Of a DNA stretch of 64,000 nucleotides, positions 41,142 to 50,267 are shown piece by piece. The position numbers and the translations under genes are program-made. Position 1 is the first letter of the stretch, and each line of letters opens with the position of its first letter. The DNA comes from JAJZRJ01 sp040757055 (GTDB taxonomy: Bacteria > Desulfobacterota > Desulfobulbia > Desulfobulbales > Desulfurivibrionaceae). Location of the stretch: NCBI GenBank assembly GCA_040757055.1, contig JBFLXY010000002.1, positions 186,001 through 250,000 on the forward strand, in the 5' to 3' direction. The notes under the pieces were generated by a model that was given only the letters and a program-made list of their open reading frames with translations, was not told where the DNA came from and ran no database searches.

Positions 41142-42038
41142 TCAGCAATCCGCTGTCAGCCGGTTTTTTCCTTCCCTCTTGCTCTGGTACATGAGCCGGT
41201 CCGCGCGCCGCACCACCTCTTCCGCCGTATCCTCGGGCCGCAGCAGGGTGGCCCCGATGGAGACGGTGACCGTCAGCCCCTTTTCCCCGCCGGACGGGAC
41301 GGTGGTATGGGCGATGAGCATCCGCATCTTTTCCGCCACCGCGGTGAGCTGCACCGCCCCGACATTGCGAACCACGCCGACAAACTCCTCGCCGCCCCAT
41401 CTGCCGAACAGGTCGAAACCGCGGGAATTGGCGCGCAAGGTGGTGGCGATGCGCCGCAGGACTTCGTCCCCCACGTCATGGCCATGGACGTCGTTGACCT
41501 GCTTGAAGTTGTCCACGTCCAGAAAAAGGATGCCGGTGGCCCAGCCGTAACGGTTCAACTCCCGGATGCAGTTTTCGATGGCGTTTTCCACAAATCGGCG
41601 ATTGGCCAGGCGGGTGAGGGGATCAAGCAGGGCGAGTTCTTCCAGCTCAGCCATGCGGCTGGTAATGGCGGAAACAGCGCTGTTGTCGCTGAAAAGCTCT
41701 GCCGCGCCGACGATGCGGCCGTTCTCGTCGAAGATGGGGCTGACGCGGATCCGCACCGGCAGGCGGTGGCCTTTCTTGTGATGGAGATAGACCTCGGCCT
41801 CCCGGCTCTGGCCGTCGGCAAGGGAGGCGGTCAGCGGGCAGCCGTGCTCGCAGAGCGGGGTGCCCTGTTCGTCGATGTGGCGCAGCAGGCGGTCTGAGCA
41901 GCATTTGCCCACTACCTCGTCGCGGCCGTAGCCGGTAATCAGCTCTGCGGCTTGGTTCCAGTAGGTGATCCGGCGTTCGGCATCGACGAAGTAGATGCCG
42001 TCGTAGAGGTGGTCCAGGATGCCCTTGTAGTTTTCCAT
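41142..42038 (-). CDS. PAS-GGDEF diguanylate cyclase
   Basis: 298-residue cytoplasmic enzyme making c-di-GMP. The PAS domain (about 1-125) begins ILDHLYDGIYFVDAERRITY and has a Cys-bearing loop (CCSDRLLRHI...CEHGC) that could hold a cofactor or metal. A GGDEF domain follows (about 135-298): LDPLTRLANRRF, FLDVDNFKQVND, and intact active site GRWGGEEFVG. There is no obvious RxxD inhibitory site just upstream of GGEEF. It starts 9 bp after pgl behind GAGGAG, so it is cotranscribed with gnd-zwf-pgl. Confidence 0.93.
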   Translation of the reverse strand: MENYKGILDHLYDGIYFVDAERRITYWNQAAELITGYGRDEVVGKCCSDRLLRHIDEQGTPLCEHGCPLTASLADGQSREAEVYLHHKKGHRLPVRIRVSPIFDENGRIVGAAELFSDNSAVSAITSRMAELEELALLDPLTRLANRRFVENAIENCIRELNRYGWATGILFLDVDNFKQVNDVHGHDVGDEVLRRIATTLRANSRGFDLFGRWGGEEFVGVVRNVGAVQLTAVAEKMRMLIAHTTVPSGGEKGLTVTVSIGATLLRPEDTAEEVVRRADRLMYQSKREGKNRLTADC

Positions 42039-42047
42039 GGTGGCTCC

Positions 42048-42779
42048 TCAGGGGGCGACGAACCAGATCCTGGTCGCCGGGGTGCGGATTCGTGCCGCAG
42101 GATAGGGGGAAGCCGTTTCTGCCGACGCGGCGAGAATATCGTCCAGAACCGCCGCCTTTCGCTCGCCGCCGATCAACAGGACCACGCGCCTGGCATGGTT
42201 CAGAACCGGCAGCGTCAGGGTGATGCGGGGCAAAAACGGCGAGCCTGCCGGTCCGCAGGCCGCCACCCAGCGGCGTTTTTCGTGCAAGAGCGGCGAACCG
42301 GGAAAAAGCGAGGCAACGTGGCCGTCTTCGCCCATGCCGAGCAGGACGCAGTCAAAGCGGGGAAAATCGGGCGGGCCTCCGCCGGCGTTGCCGAAATAAC
42401 GGCGAAGCTCCTCCTCGTATCGCGCCGCCGAGACTTCTGCTGAGGCGGTTTCCGTGGCGACGGCATGGATGTTTTCGCTCGGCACCGGGACATGATCGAG
42501 CAGGAGGGCTTTGGCCATGCCGTAATTGCTGGCCGGATCGGTCGGTGGAACCAGGCGTTCATCGCTCCAGAAGAGATGGGTGCACGGCCACGGCATCCCG
42601 TCGATGGCTGCCGGCGCTGCCAGTTCGCGGTAAAGGCTGCGGGCGGTGGAGCCGCCGGTCAGGACCAGGGAAAAGACGTTGTTGGCCGCCGCATCGGCCG
42701 TGGCGATTGCCGTCAGATATTCCGCAAGGCTGCGGCACGCTGCCGCAAGGGTAGGGAATCTGCGGACCTCGGGCGTCAT
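42048..42779 (-). CDS. pgl: 6-phosphogluconolactonase
   Basis: Hydrolyses 6-phosphogluconolactone in the oxidative pentose phosphate route; 243 residues of the DevB/SOL type. FSLVLTGGSTARSLYREL near 38, LFWSDERLVPPTDPASNYG near 65, and LLGMGEDGHVASLFPG near 145 are the family signatures. The ATG overlaps the zwf stop by 4 bp (ATGA). The frame runs upstream inside zwf but is a shadow there. Confidence 0.95.
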   Translation of the reverse strand: MTPEVRRFPTLAAACRSLAEYLTAIATADAAANNVFSLVLTGGSTARSLYRELAAPAAIDGMPWPCTHLFWSDERLVPPTDPASNYGMAKALLLDHVPVPSENIHAVATETASAEVSAARYEEELRRYFGNAGGGPPDFPRFDCVLLGMGEDGHVASLFPGSPLLHEKRRWVAACGPAGSPFLPRITLTLPVLNHARRVVLLIGGERKAAVLDDILAASAETASPYPAARIRTPATRIWFVAP

Positions 42780-44356
42780 TTCTCGTCCACCAGGAGGCGC
42801 ATCCAGGAGCGGGCCGCCGCCGGACCGAGGCTGCCGGCCGGGTAAGTGTGCAGCCGCTGGGTGGTCATGGTGCAGACCTCGCAGACCTCCAGGATGGGGG
42901 CCAGAAACGACCAGCTCAGCTCGACGCCGTCCTGCCGCCAGAAGAGCAGGTGGTCGCCGGCAATGCAGTCGAGCAGCACCTTTTCGTAGGCGGCCAGCGC
43001 CGGTCCGCCATAACCCTGGTAGTAACCGAACCTCATGGTCACCGGCCGCAGGCATTCCCTGGCGCCTGGGCTCTTGGTCTGGAAGGTGAGGCTGATCTCC
43101 TCCTCGGGGTGGATGCCGAGAACCAAACGGTTGGCGGCGATGTCCTGTTCCAGGACGTTGCGGAACATGGAGTGTGGCACCTGCCTGAAGCGGATGACGA
43201 TGCGGGTTTCCTTGCGGTCCAGCCGCTTGCCGGAAGCGAGGTAGAAGGGAACGCCGCGCCACCGCCAGTTGTCGATGAAAAGCCGCATGACCGCGAAGGT
43301 GGGAGTGGAGGAACCAGGGCGCACCCCCGGTTCGTCGCGGTATCCCGCCACTGGCCGGCCGTCGATTTCTCCCGCGCCGTATTGGCCGAGGACCAGGTTC
43401 TCCTCCCAGCGCTCCGCCTCGAACGGCTTGAGGGAGCGGAAGACCTTGGCCTTTTCGTCCTGCACCCGGGCCGCCTCGAAATGGGAAGGAGGCTCCAGAG
43501 CCGTGAGCGCCAACAGCTGCATCATGTGATTCTGGAACATGTCGCGGATGACGCCGGCCTCTTCATAATAGCCGGCCCGGTGCCCGATGCCGTCCTTTTC
43601 AGCGGCCACGATCCCCACATGGTCGATATAGCCGCGGTTCCAGAGCGGTTCGAAGATGGTATTGGCAAAGCGCAGCATCAGGATGTTCTGGACCGTCTCC
43701 TTGGCCAGGTAGTGGTCGATGCGGAAAATCTGGTGTTCCTGAAAACCCTCGTGCAGGATGCGATCGAGTTCCGCGGCTGAGGCCTCGTCGCGGCCAAAGG
43801 GCTTCTCGACCACGATCCTGACCCATGGTGCCTGGTTTTTTCCCTCCCGCGTCAGGCCTGCCTGGCCGAGATGGGCCGCGATGAGCGGATAGAGCACGGG
43901 AGGGACGGCCAGGTAGTACATGCGGTTGCCGCCGGTGGGTCGCTCGCGGTCAAGGGCAGCGAGGAGGCGTGCCAGGGCCTCGTAGTCGCCGGCCGCATCG
44001 TAGGCAAGGGGGTGGTAAAAAATGCCCGCGGCAAAGGAGGGCCAGTCGTCGCGGTCGTCCGGGAATTCTTTTGCCAGGGATTCCCGAAGGGTGCTCCGGA
44101 AGGCCTCATGGTCGAGGCTGGTGCGGCCACAGCCGACGATGGCGAGAGGTTCCGGCAGCCGGCGGTTGCGGAAAAGGGTGTAGAGTGCCGGCAGCAGCTT
44201 GCGGTGGGCAAGATCGCCGGTGGCTCCGAAGATAACGATGGTGCAGGGAGCAAGGCCGGTGGTACTGAAGGGAGCACAGGTGCCGGAAAACGGCGCCGCC
44301 AGCCCTTCGACGGCCACGGCGGCTGGTGGAGGAAGAGGCTGCTGCTTTTCCGTCAT
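42776..44356 (-). CDS. zwf: Glucose-6-phosphate 1-dehydrogenase
   Basis: NADP-dependent oxidation of glucose 6-phosphate to 6-phosphogluconolactone; 526 residues. IFGATGDLAHRKLLPALYTL near 42 binds NADP; EKPFGRDEASA near 188 and FRIDHYLAKETVQNI near 213 hold the active-site Lys/His; the C-terminal dimer domain follows. ATG 44356 is chosen: it lies 13 bp after gnd behind GAGGT. The N-terminal ~25 residues are a Pro/Ala-rich extension not found in most homologues. Confidence 0.95.
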   Translation of the reverse strand: MTEKQQPLPPPAAVAVEGLAAPFSGTCAPFSTTGLAPCTIVIFGATGDLAHRKLLPALYTLFRNRRLPEPLAIVGCGRTSLDHEAFRSTLRESLAKEFPDDRDDWPSFAAGIFYHPLAYDAAGDYEALARLLAALDRERPTGGNRMYYLAVPPVLYPLIAAHLGQAGLTREGKNQAPWVRIVVEKPFGRDEASAAELDRILHEGFQEHQIFRIDHYLAKETVQNILMLRFANTIFEPLWNRGYIDHVGIVAAEKDGIGHRAGYYEEAGVIRDMFQNHMMQLLALTALEPPSHFEAARVQDEKAKVFRSLKPFEAERWEENLVLGQYGAGEIDGRPVAGYRDEPGVRPGSSTPTFAVMRLFIDNWRWRGVPFYLASGKRLDRKETRIVIRFRQVPHSMFRNVLEQDIAANRLVLGIHPEEEISLTFQTKSPGARECLRPVTMRFGYYQGYGGPALAAYEKVLLDCIAGDHLLFWRQDGVELSWSFLAPILEVCEVCTMTTQRLHTYPAGSLGPAAARSWMRLLVDEK

Positions 44357-44369
44357 TCCCACGACCTCG

Positions 44370-45287
44370 TTAGGTTTGCGGAGAATCACCACCACGGGTG
44401 GCATGGCCACCAAACTCGCGTCGCAGCGCGGCCAGCACCCGGTTGGCGAAGCTGTCCGGGGTCCGGGAGTCGAAACGGGCAAAGAGCGACAGCGCGGTTA
44501 CCGGGGCCGCCACTCCGGAAGCCACGGCCTCCTGCACGCACCAGCGCCCTTCGCCGGAATCCTCGACAAAGCCCTGCAGCTTTTCCAGTTTCGGGTCGGC
44601 GGCAAAGGCGGTTTCCAGCAGTTCCAGGAGCCATGAGCGGATGACGCTGCCCTGGTTCCACAGCCGGGCCACCCGGGAGAAGTCGAGCCCGCCGCCGTAA
44701 GGCGAGGCATCGAGCAGGGCAAAGCCCTCGCCATAGGCCTGCATCATGCCGTATTCGATGCCGTTGTGCACCATTTTCACAAAGTGGCCGGCGCCGGCCG
44801 GGCCACAGTGCAGATAGCCCTCGGGCGGGGCAAGGCTGGTGCAGAGTGGTTCGAGATGGCGGAAAACTTCCGGTTCCGCCCCGATCATCAGGCAATAGCC
44901 GAGCTGGAGTCCCCAGATGCCACCGCTCACTCCGGCATCCACGTAATGGATGCCCTGGGCGGCCAGCGCTCCGAAGCGGCGCAGGTCATCCCGGTAATGG
45001 CTGTTGCCGCCGTCGACCACGATGTCGCCCGGCGAGAGCAGGGCGGCAAGCTCGGTCAGGTGGTCGTCCACCGGCCGGCCGGCCGGCAGCATGAGCCAGA
45101 TGATGCGCGGAGGGGTGAGCCTGCCGACGAGTTCACCGAGGGAAAAGGCGCCGGCGGCGCCTTCCTGCATCACCGCTTCGGTCTTTGCCGGGGTGCGGTT
45201 GTAGGCCACGACCTCATGCCCTTCCCGCAAGAGGCGGCGCGCCATGTTCAACCCCATCCTGCCGAGTCCCACCATGCCGATCTGCAT
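44370..45287 (-). CDS. gnd: 6-phosphogluconate dehydrogenase, decarboxylating (NAD-type)
   Basis: Third enzyme of the oxidative pentose phosphate branch. 305 residues, i.e. the short YqeC/GntZ-type enzyme rather than the ~470-residue form. GMVGLGRMGLNMARRLL at the N-terminus (the Asp/acid pattern of short forms suggests NAD use), VDGGNSHYRDD near 92, DAGVSGGIWGLQLGYCLMIG near 115 and VKMVHNGIEYGMMQAYGEGF near 170. ATG 45287 follows GAGGGGGG. First gene of gnd-zwf-pgl-diguanylate cyclase. Confidence 0.93.
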   Translation of the reverse strand: MQIGMVGLGRMGLNMARRLLREGHEVVAYNRTPAKTEAVMQEGAAGAFSLGELVGRLTPPRIIWLMLPAGRPVDDHLTELAALLSPGDIVVDGGNSHYRDDLRRFGALAAQGIHYVDAGVSGGIWGLQLGYCLMIGAEPEVFRHLEPLCTSLAPPEGYLHCGPAGAGHFVKMVHNGIEYGMMQAYGEGFALLDASPYGGGLDFSRVARLWNQGSVIRSWLLELLETAFAADPKLEKLQGFVEDSGEGRWCVQEAVASGVAAPVTALSLFARFDSRTPDSFANRVLAALRREFGGHATRGGDSPQT

Positions 45288-45321
45288 CGCTTTGCCCCCC
45301 TCGATCGTTCTATTCTGGTCC

Positions 45322-45330
45322 ACTATACCA
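45322..45330 (-). promoter_or_regulatory. Extended -10 promoter for the gnd operon
   Basis: Minus strand TGGTATAGT, an extended -10 (TG-n-TATAGT), 35 bp before the gnd ATG. Confidence 0.5.
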
Positions 45331-45398
45331 TGGATGACCGGACACGGAAGGGGAAACGTTCCGGCGCGATGGCGCGGAAAAGAGGCCGCGGTGAGGGG

Positions 45399-48300
45399 TT
45401 ATGGGCTCTCTCCGGCCCCTTTTTTCGGCAGAATCGGACTCAGGATGTTGAAGGGCAGCAGCAGGGTGTTCCTGACCAGATTGAGCAGCCCTTCGCCCAC
45501 CGCCTCCGGTGCCAGTACGGTCACGTCCGGATCGCGGATGTCGCCCTTGATCCCCACCGGGATGGTGATGATCGCCGCCTCCTTGCCGCCGATGATCCGC
45601 CCCACCAGGGGCACGCGGCCGACGATGGCATCCAGGGTCTTGAAGGGCGCCACCATGAGGGTGAGGTCCGCCTGGCGGTTGCCGAGGTTCAGTTTGCCCC
45701 GGGCAAAGAGATTCAGCCCCTCGCCGCGCACCACCGCCTTGTCGATGATCAATTCGTTGTCCTTGATGTGGGTCTCCAGAATGAGTTCCGAGTAGCCGAA
45801 TCCCTTTTCCTCGAAGTTGGGGAAGCCGTCCGAGGTGAAGAGGTCGGTCAGATTGACGATGCTGAAAATCTTGGAAAGGAGCCGCATCCGCAGGATGCGC
45901 CCCTTGTCGGAGGTGACCCGCAGCCTGCCATGGTGCCAGAAGGAAAGCTCGCCGAAAAGGTCGGCGTTTAAGGCGAATTCCCCCTGGATCAGGTCCTGCC
46001 GGATGCCGAGGCAGGGGAGTACCTCCTCGAAGGTCGGTGGAACGGGGCAGGCGGTGGCGAGGGAGAAATGGCTCACCCCCATGGCCGGATCGGAATGCCA
46101 GGTGCCCTTGGCGTCCAGGCAGCAGAGCCGGGCGCTTTCGATCTCCGCGCTCATCCTGCCTTCAGGCTTGAGGGTGAGCACCCCCCTGATGGGGCTCCAG
46201 ACCAGGGGCGCCTCCTCGGCCGGCCCTTCGTCGCCGGGACCGGAGATAAATTTTTCGAGACTGAAGCCGACGGTGCCGGTGATGGTCCGGCCGGTCCGTT
46301 TCCTGTCGCTTTTTTCCGGAGCCGCGGTCCGGTCGCGGAGCTCTTTGAGCCGGTCCAGAAAATCGTTCGCAGTCGTTCTGGTGAGATGGGGCGAGGCCAG
46401 CTGGAGCGCCAGGACAAGGCCGCCCTTGGCCGGCGTCACCTCGCCCTTGATCGCCAGATGTTCCTGTTCGTTCAGGCCCAGCAGGAGCCGCTGGATCACG
46501 GCCTTGCCATGACTGCCGTTCATGGTCAGTTCCCTGATGGCGAGCGCCTGGGAACCGGCCTCGCCCAAGGGCAGGCGCAGGCCGGTGACGTTCAGCTGGC
46601 CGGACATTCCCGGCAGTTCGGGGTCGGGGGGCACGGTGATGGTGCAGTTGCCCCTGACGGCGCCGGTGAGCAGGGAGCTGTCTGCCAGCAGCCGCTTGAG
46701 GCTCTGGGCCCGGAGTTCGCCCTGCCAGGCGAGGCGGAAGGTTTCCGCCGTCTGATCGATGAGGTCGAGGTGGAGCCGGCCGTGGCGTTCCTGATCGGCG
46801 ATATCAAGGGCCAGGATCAGGGAGTTCTGCTCCGAGGTCTTGAGGTCGAAGCTGAGCTGCGGCGGCTTTTGCAGGCTGACGCCGCCGGCGGTGAGGGTGC
46901 CGGTGGCGGCGAATTTCCTGTCGTCCCATTCGAGACGCACGCCACTGATGCTGGCCGGCAGCCGCGGCAGGGCTGTCGCCGGCAGCCAGTCGCGCTGGCG
47001 CAGCCAGGGGCCGAGTTCCGCATCCAGGGTGCCGGCCAATCTAAGCTCGCCTTGCCAGCCATCGAGCATCTGATGCCGCAGCACGCCTTCCACGCTCAGG
47101 GTGCTCTTCCGGAGGCGGGCCGTGTTCCGGCTGAGGGCGATTTCCTTGTCGCTCACGATCACTTCGCCGGAATGGCCGGTGAGCGGCGCGTTGCCCAGCA
47201 GAGGGCTCCGCCAGCCGACGTTTCTGAGGATGGCGTGGGCGCTGTAACGCCACTTTTCATGATCAAGCGGCGGCCCCTGGAAGCTGCCCCTGGTGAGCGA
47301 CAGGGAGCCGGAGAGGGAGGAGAGGACCGGGGCAAGGTAGTCGGCCACCACCTTGTAATGGGCAAGGGCCGGCAGCAGGGTGTCGCCGTCCAGGGCGGCG
47401 TCCAGGTTGTCGATGCGCAGGAACGGCTCCTGCGCCCACTCCACCGAGCCGGTGAGGCTGTGAATCCGGTGATTGCCCAGATTGCCGGAGATTCCCGCAA
47501 AGGAAAGCCGGGCTGGCTCGAACTGCATGGTTCCCTGCTGGATGTGGAACGGGGCGGCCAGGCGGCCATAACGGCCCTTGACGTCCATGGAGGCGACGTT
47601 GACCCGTACGTCGAAATCCTGCAGGGTATGACCGATGTGCAGATGCCCCGCACCGCGTCCTTCCACGTTCTGCAGCAACAGCAGTTCCCGGCGGAAATCC
47701 TCGTAGGGCACCAGCTCATGGAGGGTGCGCACCAGATCGGTGGCCTCGGCGTCGATATCCACCTCCAGGGTGAAGGGGGGATTCTCGATGTGGTCGAGCA
47801 GATTGAACATGAGGGTGCAGTTCTCTCCCTTGCTCTGGCCCAGCCTGCCGCTCGCTTCGGAGACATGCAGGACGCCGCCGTCGATGCGCATCTGGCCGTT
47901 GACCCCCTCCAGGGTGAGGTTGGCATCGGGGATGTGGACCACGGCCTCGGCCGCCTCCGCAGTGATGACCTGATACTTGAGGTATTCGAAGTCCACCGCC
48001 CGGCCCTTGAAGGTATAGGTGGCCTTTTTGGCCACGCCGCCCCGCACGATGTCGAAGAGGTCCTTCACGATGGCGTCGTCGCCGAAGAGGGTCAGCGCCG
48101 TGCGGCGGATATTGGTGACGTTGAGATTGCGGCCGGCAAGATCGAGCTGCCAGACGGGCTCCGCGTCTTCTGCCGCCACCGTTCGCCTGACCGTGCCCCG
48201 CAGGTTGAGGCCTGGCTGCTCCATCTCCAGCTCCCTGATGGCGACGGTGAGATCGTTGCCGGCCTTGTCGAGGTGGAGATCGACCAGGCCGCAGTCCAGC

Positions 48301-49082
48301 AGGACCTTTTCGTTCTTTGGCTTGTAGAGGAAGCAGGGGAGTTCGCCCTGCAGGTCGGCGCTGATGACCTCGGTCCCTGTGCCGGAGATGCTGGCCTTGA
48401 GGTTGGCGGTGGAATCCGTCGGCACCAGGGTGCCATGGCCGGTGGAAACGATGGCCTGATGGAGTTTCAGTTCCTCCCAGGCGGTTTCCAGGGAATAGCG
48501 GCGATCCGGGAGGGAGTACCGGCCGCTCATCTTCAGCGATTTGCTGAAGGAGGATTTTGCCCGGAGCCGGAAGGCGACCTCGCCCGGCGCCAGTCTGGCG
48601 GTGGCGGAGATGGCGCTGAGGTCGAAGGTCCTGGTCACCACCCCGAAGAGGGGAGCGAGGCTCTGCATGTGCAGGGTGCCGTCGTCAATGACGACCTTGA
48701 CCGTGGGCAGGGTGAACTCGGGCAGGGTTTCCGAGAAGTCGCCACGAATTTTGAGGGTAATCTCCGGCTTTTTGAGCACGACCTTGCTCACCTCCACCTC
48801 GGAGCCGAAGATGGAAAACCAGTTGGGGTAGAGCCGGGTCTCCGGCAGGAAAAGGTCTGCGGCTTCGTACCGGAGGCGGCTGTGGTAAAGGCTGAGATGG
48901 GGCAGGGGGAGCCAGTGCCAGCGGACCGATTCGATTTCTACCGGCCGGCCGAGCTTTTCGCCGAGCTGGGTGGTGATGCGCTCCCGGATCTGATCGACCT
49001 TGACCAGTTGGGGAACCAGCAGATACCCTGCCAGCGTGCCCAGGAGGGAGGCCAGGGCGATGATTTTGAGCCAGGTTTTCAT
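45399..49082 (-). CDS. Giant AsmA-like (TamB/YhdP-type) envelope protein
   Basis: A 1227-residue protein with a single N-terminal TM anchor (about 5-27) and otherwise a long periplasmic beta-rich body, as in AsmA-superfamily phospholipid-bridge proteins. The N-terminal segment has GEKLGRPVEIESVRWHWLP near 41, typical of AsmA/DUF748 N-domains, and the C-terminal domain (about 1110-1215) has GEGLNLFARGKLNLGNRQA and VPLVGRIIGGKEAAIITIPV, with an AsmA-like end. Role by family: lipid transport or outer-membrane homeostasis. Monocistronic, extended -10 promoter at 49142-49150. Exact subfamily uncertain. Confidence 0.88.
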   Translation of the reverse strand: MKTWLKIIALASLLGTLAGYLLVPQLVKVDQIRERITTQLGEKLGRPVEIESVRWHWLPLPHLSLYHSRLRYEAADLFLPETRLYPNWFSIFGSEVEVSKVVLKKPEITLKIRGDFSETLPEFTLPTVKVVIDDGTLHMQSLAPLFGVVTRTFDLSAISATARLAPGEVAFRLRAKSSFSKSLKMSGRYSLPDRRYSLETAWEELKLHQAIVSTGHGTLVPTDSTANLKASISGTGTEVISADLQGELPCFLYKPKNEKVLLDCGLVDLHLDKAGNDLTVAIRELEMEQPGLNLRGTVRRTVAAEDAEPVWQLDLAGRNLNVTNIRRTALTLFGDDAIVKDLFDIVRGGVAKKATYTFKGRAVDFEYLKYQVITAEAAEAVVHIPDANLTLEGVNGQMRIDGGVLHVSEASGRLGQSKGENCTLMFNLLDHIENPPFTLEVDIDAEATDLVRTLHELVPYEDFRRELLLLQNVEGRGAGHLHIGHTLQDFDVRVNVASMDVKGRYGRLAAPFHIQQGTMQFEPARLSFAGISGNLGNHRIHSLTGSVEWAQEPFLRIDNLDAALDGDTLLPALAHYKVVADYLAPVLSSLSGSLSLTRGSFQGPPLDHEKWRYSAHAILRNVGWRSPLLGNAPLTGHSGEVIVSDKEIALSRNTARLRKSTLSVEGVLRHQMLDGWQGELRLAGTLDAELGPWLRQRDWLPATALPRLPASISGVRLEWDDRKFAATGTLTAGGVSLQKPPQLSFDLKTSEQNSLILALDIADQERHGRLHLDLIDQTAETFRLAWQGELRAQSLKRLLADSSLLTGAVRGNCTITVPPDPELPGMSGQLNVTGLRLPLGEAGSQALAIRELTMNGSHGKAVIQRLLLGLNEQEHLAIKGEVTPAKGGLVLALQLASPHLTRTTANDFLDRLKELRDRTAAPEKSDRKRTGRTITGTVGFSLEKFISGPGDEGPAEEAPLVWSPIRGVLTLKPEGRMSAEIESARLCCLDAKGTWHSDPAMGVSHFSLATACPVPPTFEEVLPCLGIRQDLIQGEFALNADLFGELSFWHHGRLRVTSDKGRILRMRLLSKIFSIVNLTDLFTSDGFPNFEEKGFGYSELILETHIKDNELIIDKAVVRGEGLNLFARGKLNLGNRQADLTLMVAPFKTLDAIVGRVPLVGRIIGGKEAAIITIPVGIKGDIRDPDVTVLAPEAVGEGLLNLVRNTLLLPFNILSPILPKKGAGESP

Positions 49083-49141
49083 ATGCGCGACGTCACCGGC
49101 GGAAACCGCGGGAAATGTCTGGTTTCTTTCTCTGGATATCC

Positions 49142-49150
49142 ATTATAACA
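49142..49150 (-). promoter_or_regulatory. Extended -10 promoter for the AsmA-like gene
   Basis: Minus strand TGTTATAAT, a perfect TATAAT with TGn, 60 bp before the ATG at 49082. Confidence 0.5.
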
Positions 49151-49188
49151 GGAGCAACAATCATATCACACCGGGGAGGGATAACAAG

Positions 49189-49217
49189 TTGATTGTCACC
49201 CGGTGGCGTGGTATGAA
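49189..49217 (+). promoter_or_regulatory. Promoter for the GnnA-like/lpxB pair
   Basis: TTGATT (49189-49194), 17-bp spacer, TATGAA (49212-49217), 75 bp before the ATG at 49293. Confidence 0.45.
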
Positions 49218-49292
49218 ACGGCGCAGGCAGGGCGCAATGGGGTGACGGCCTACGCCGCCGCCAAAGACTGAGCAGAGGCATGGCATAAGGAT

Positions 49293-50264
49293 ATGCGACA
49301 GATCAGGGTTGGGGTTATCGGCGTCGGCTATCTCGGCAAGTTCCACGCCGAAAAATACGCCGCCATGGAGGGAGTGGATCTGGTCGGGGTGGCGGATGCC
49401 GATCCGGAGCAGGCCGCGGCCGTGGCCGAAAAATGCGGCACCAGCTCCTTTGTCGATTACCGGCAGTTGCTCAGCGAGGTCGAGGCGGTGAGCGTCGTGG
49501 TTCCCACCAGCCTCCACCATGAGGTGGGCATGGCCTGCCTGGAGCGAGGGGTGGACGTCATGCTGGAAAAGCCCATGACCACCACTCTGGCCGAGGCGGA
49601 CGAGCTGATCGCCCTGGCGCAGGCAAAGGGGCGCATCCTCCAGGTCGGCCATCTGGAGCGCTACAACCCGGCGGTGCTGGCCATGGAGCAGTACATCACC
49701 CGGCCGCTTTTCATCGAATCGCACCGGATCCACAGCTTCAAGCCGCGCGGCACCGACGTGGACGTGGTGCTCGACCTGATGATCCACGACATCGACATCG
49801 TGCTTTCCATCGTCAACTCGCCGCTCGCCACCATCCATACCGTGGGCGTGCCGGTGGTGACCCCCTTCACCGACATCGCCAACGCCCGGCTGATTTTCGA
49901 AAACGGCTGCACCGCCAATATCACGGTGAGCCGCATCTCCAAGGACAACATCCGCAAGCTCCGCATCTTCCAGCCCCGTTCCTACCTGCTGGTCGATTAC
50001 GCCCAGAAGGAGCTCATGGTGATCCGGCTGAAAAAGGAAGTCAACGAGGCGGGGCTGCCCCAGGAGGAGGTCATCACCTCCTGTTTCGTGGAAAAGGACG
50101 CCCTGGAGGCGGAGCTGCGGGACTTCGCCGCCAATGTCCGCCAGCGAACCACTCCACGGGTTTCGGGCCAGCAGGGCCGGGTCGCCTTGGCGGTGGCCCA
50201 GCAGATCATGGCCCAGATCCGCGAAAACGCCGAACGTCATCAGCACCTGCTGCGGACCCCTTGA
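49293..50264 (+). CDS. Gfo/Idh/MocA-family oxidoreductase, GnnA-like (lipid A sugar)
   Basis: 323-residue NAD(P)-dependent dehydrogenase. The Rossmann motif GVIGVGYLGKFHAEKY is at the N-terminus, EKPMTTTLAEAD near 92, and VLDLMIHDIDIVLSIV near 157 carries the conserved catalytic region. It begins a pair with lpxB (3-bp gap). In some bacteria the family member next to lpx genes (GnnA) oxidises UDP-GlcNAc at C3 so that GnnB can make a 2,3-diamino sugar. No gnnB-like aminotransferase is in the window, so this role is inferred from position only. Confidence 0.9.
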   Translation: MRQIRVGVIGVGYLGKFHAEKYAAMEGVDLVGVADADPEQAAAVAEKCGTSSFVDYRQLLSEVEAVSVVVPTSLHHEVGMACLERGVDVMLEKPMTTTLAEADELIALAQAKGRILQVGHLERYNPAVLAMEQYITRPLFIESHRIHSFKPRGTDVDVVLDLMIHDIDIVLSIVNSPLATIHTVGVPVVTPFTDIANARLIFENGCTANITVSRISKDNIRKLRIFQPRSYLLVDYAQKELMVIRLKKEVNEAGLPQEEVITSCFVEKDALEAELRDFAANVRQRTTPRVSGQQGRVALAVAQQIMAQIRENAERHQHLLRTP

Positions 50265-50267
50265 ATC

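Noticed and set aside
46068..49148. Antisense frame of 1026 codons opposite the AsmA-like gene
   Set aside because: Low-complexity shadow; the minus strand has the TM anchor and AsmA-type motifs plus a promoter.
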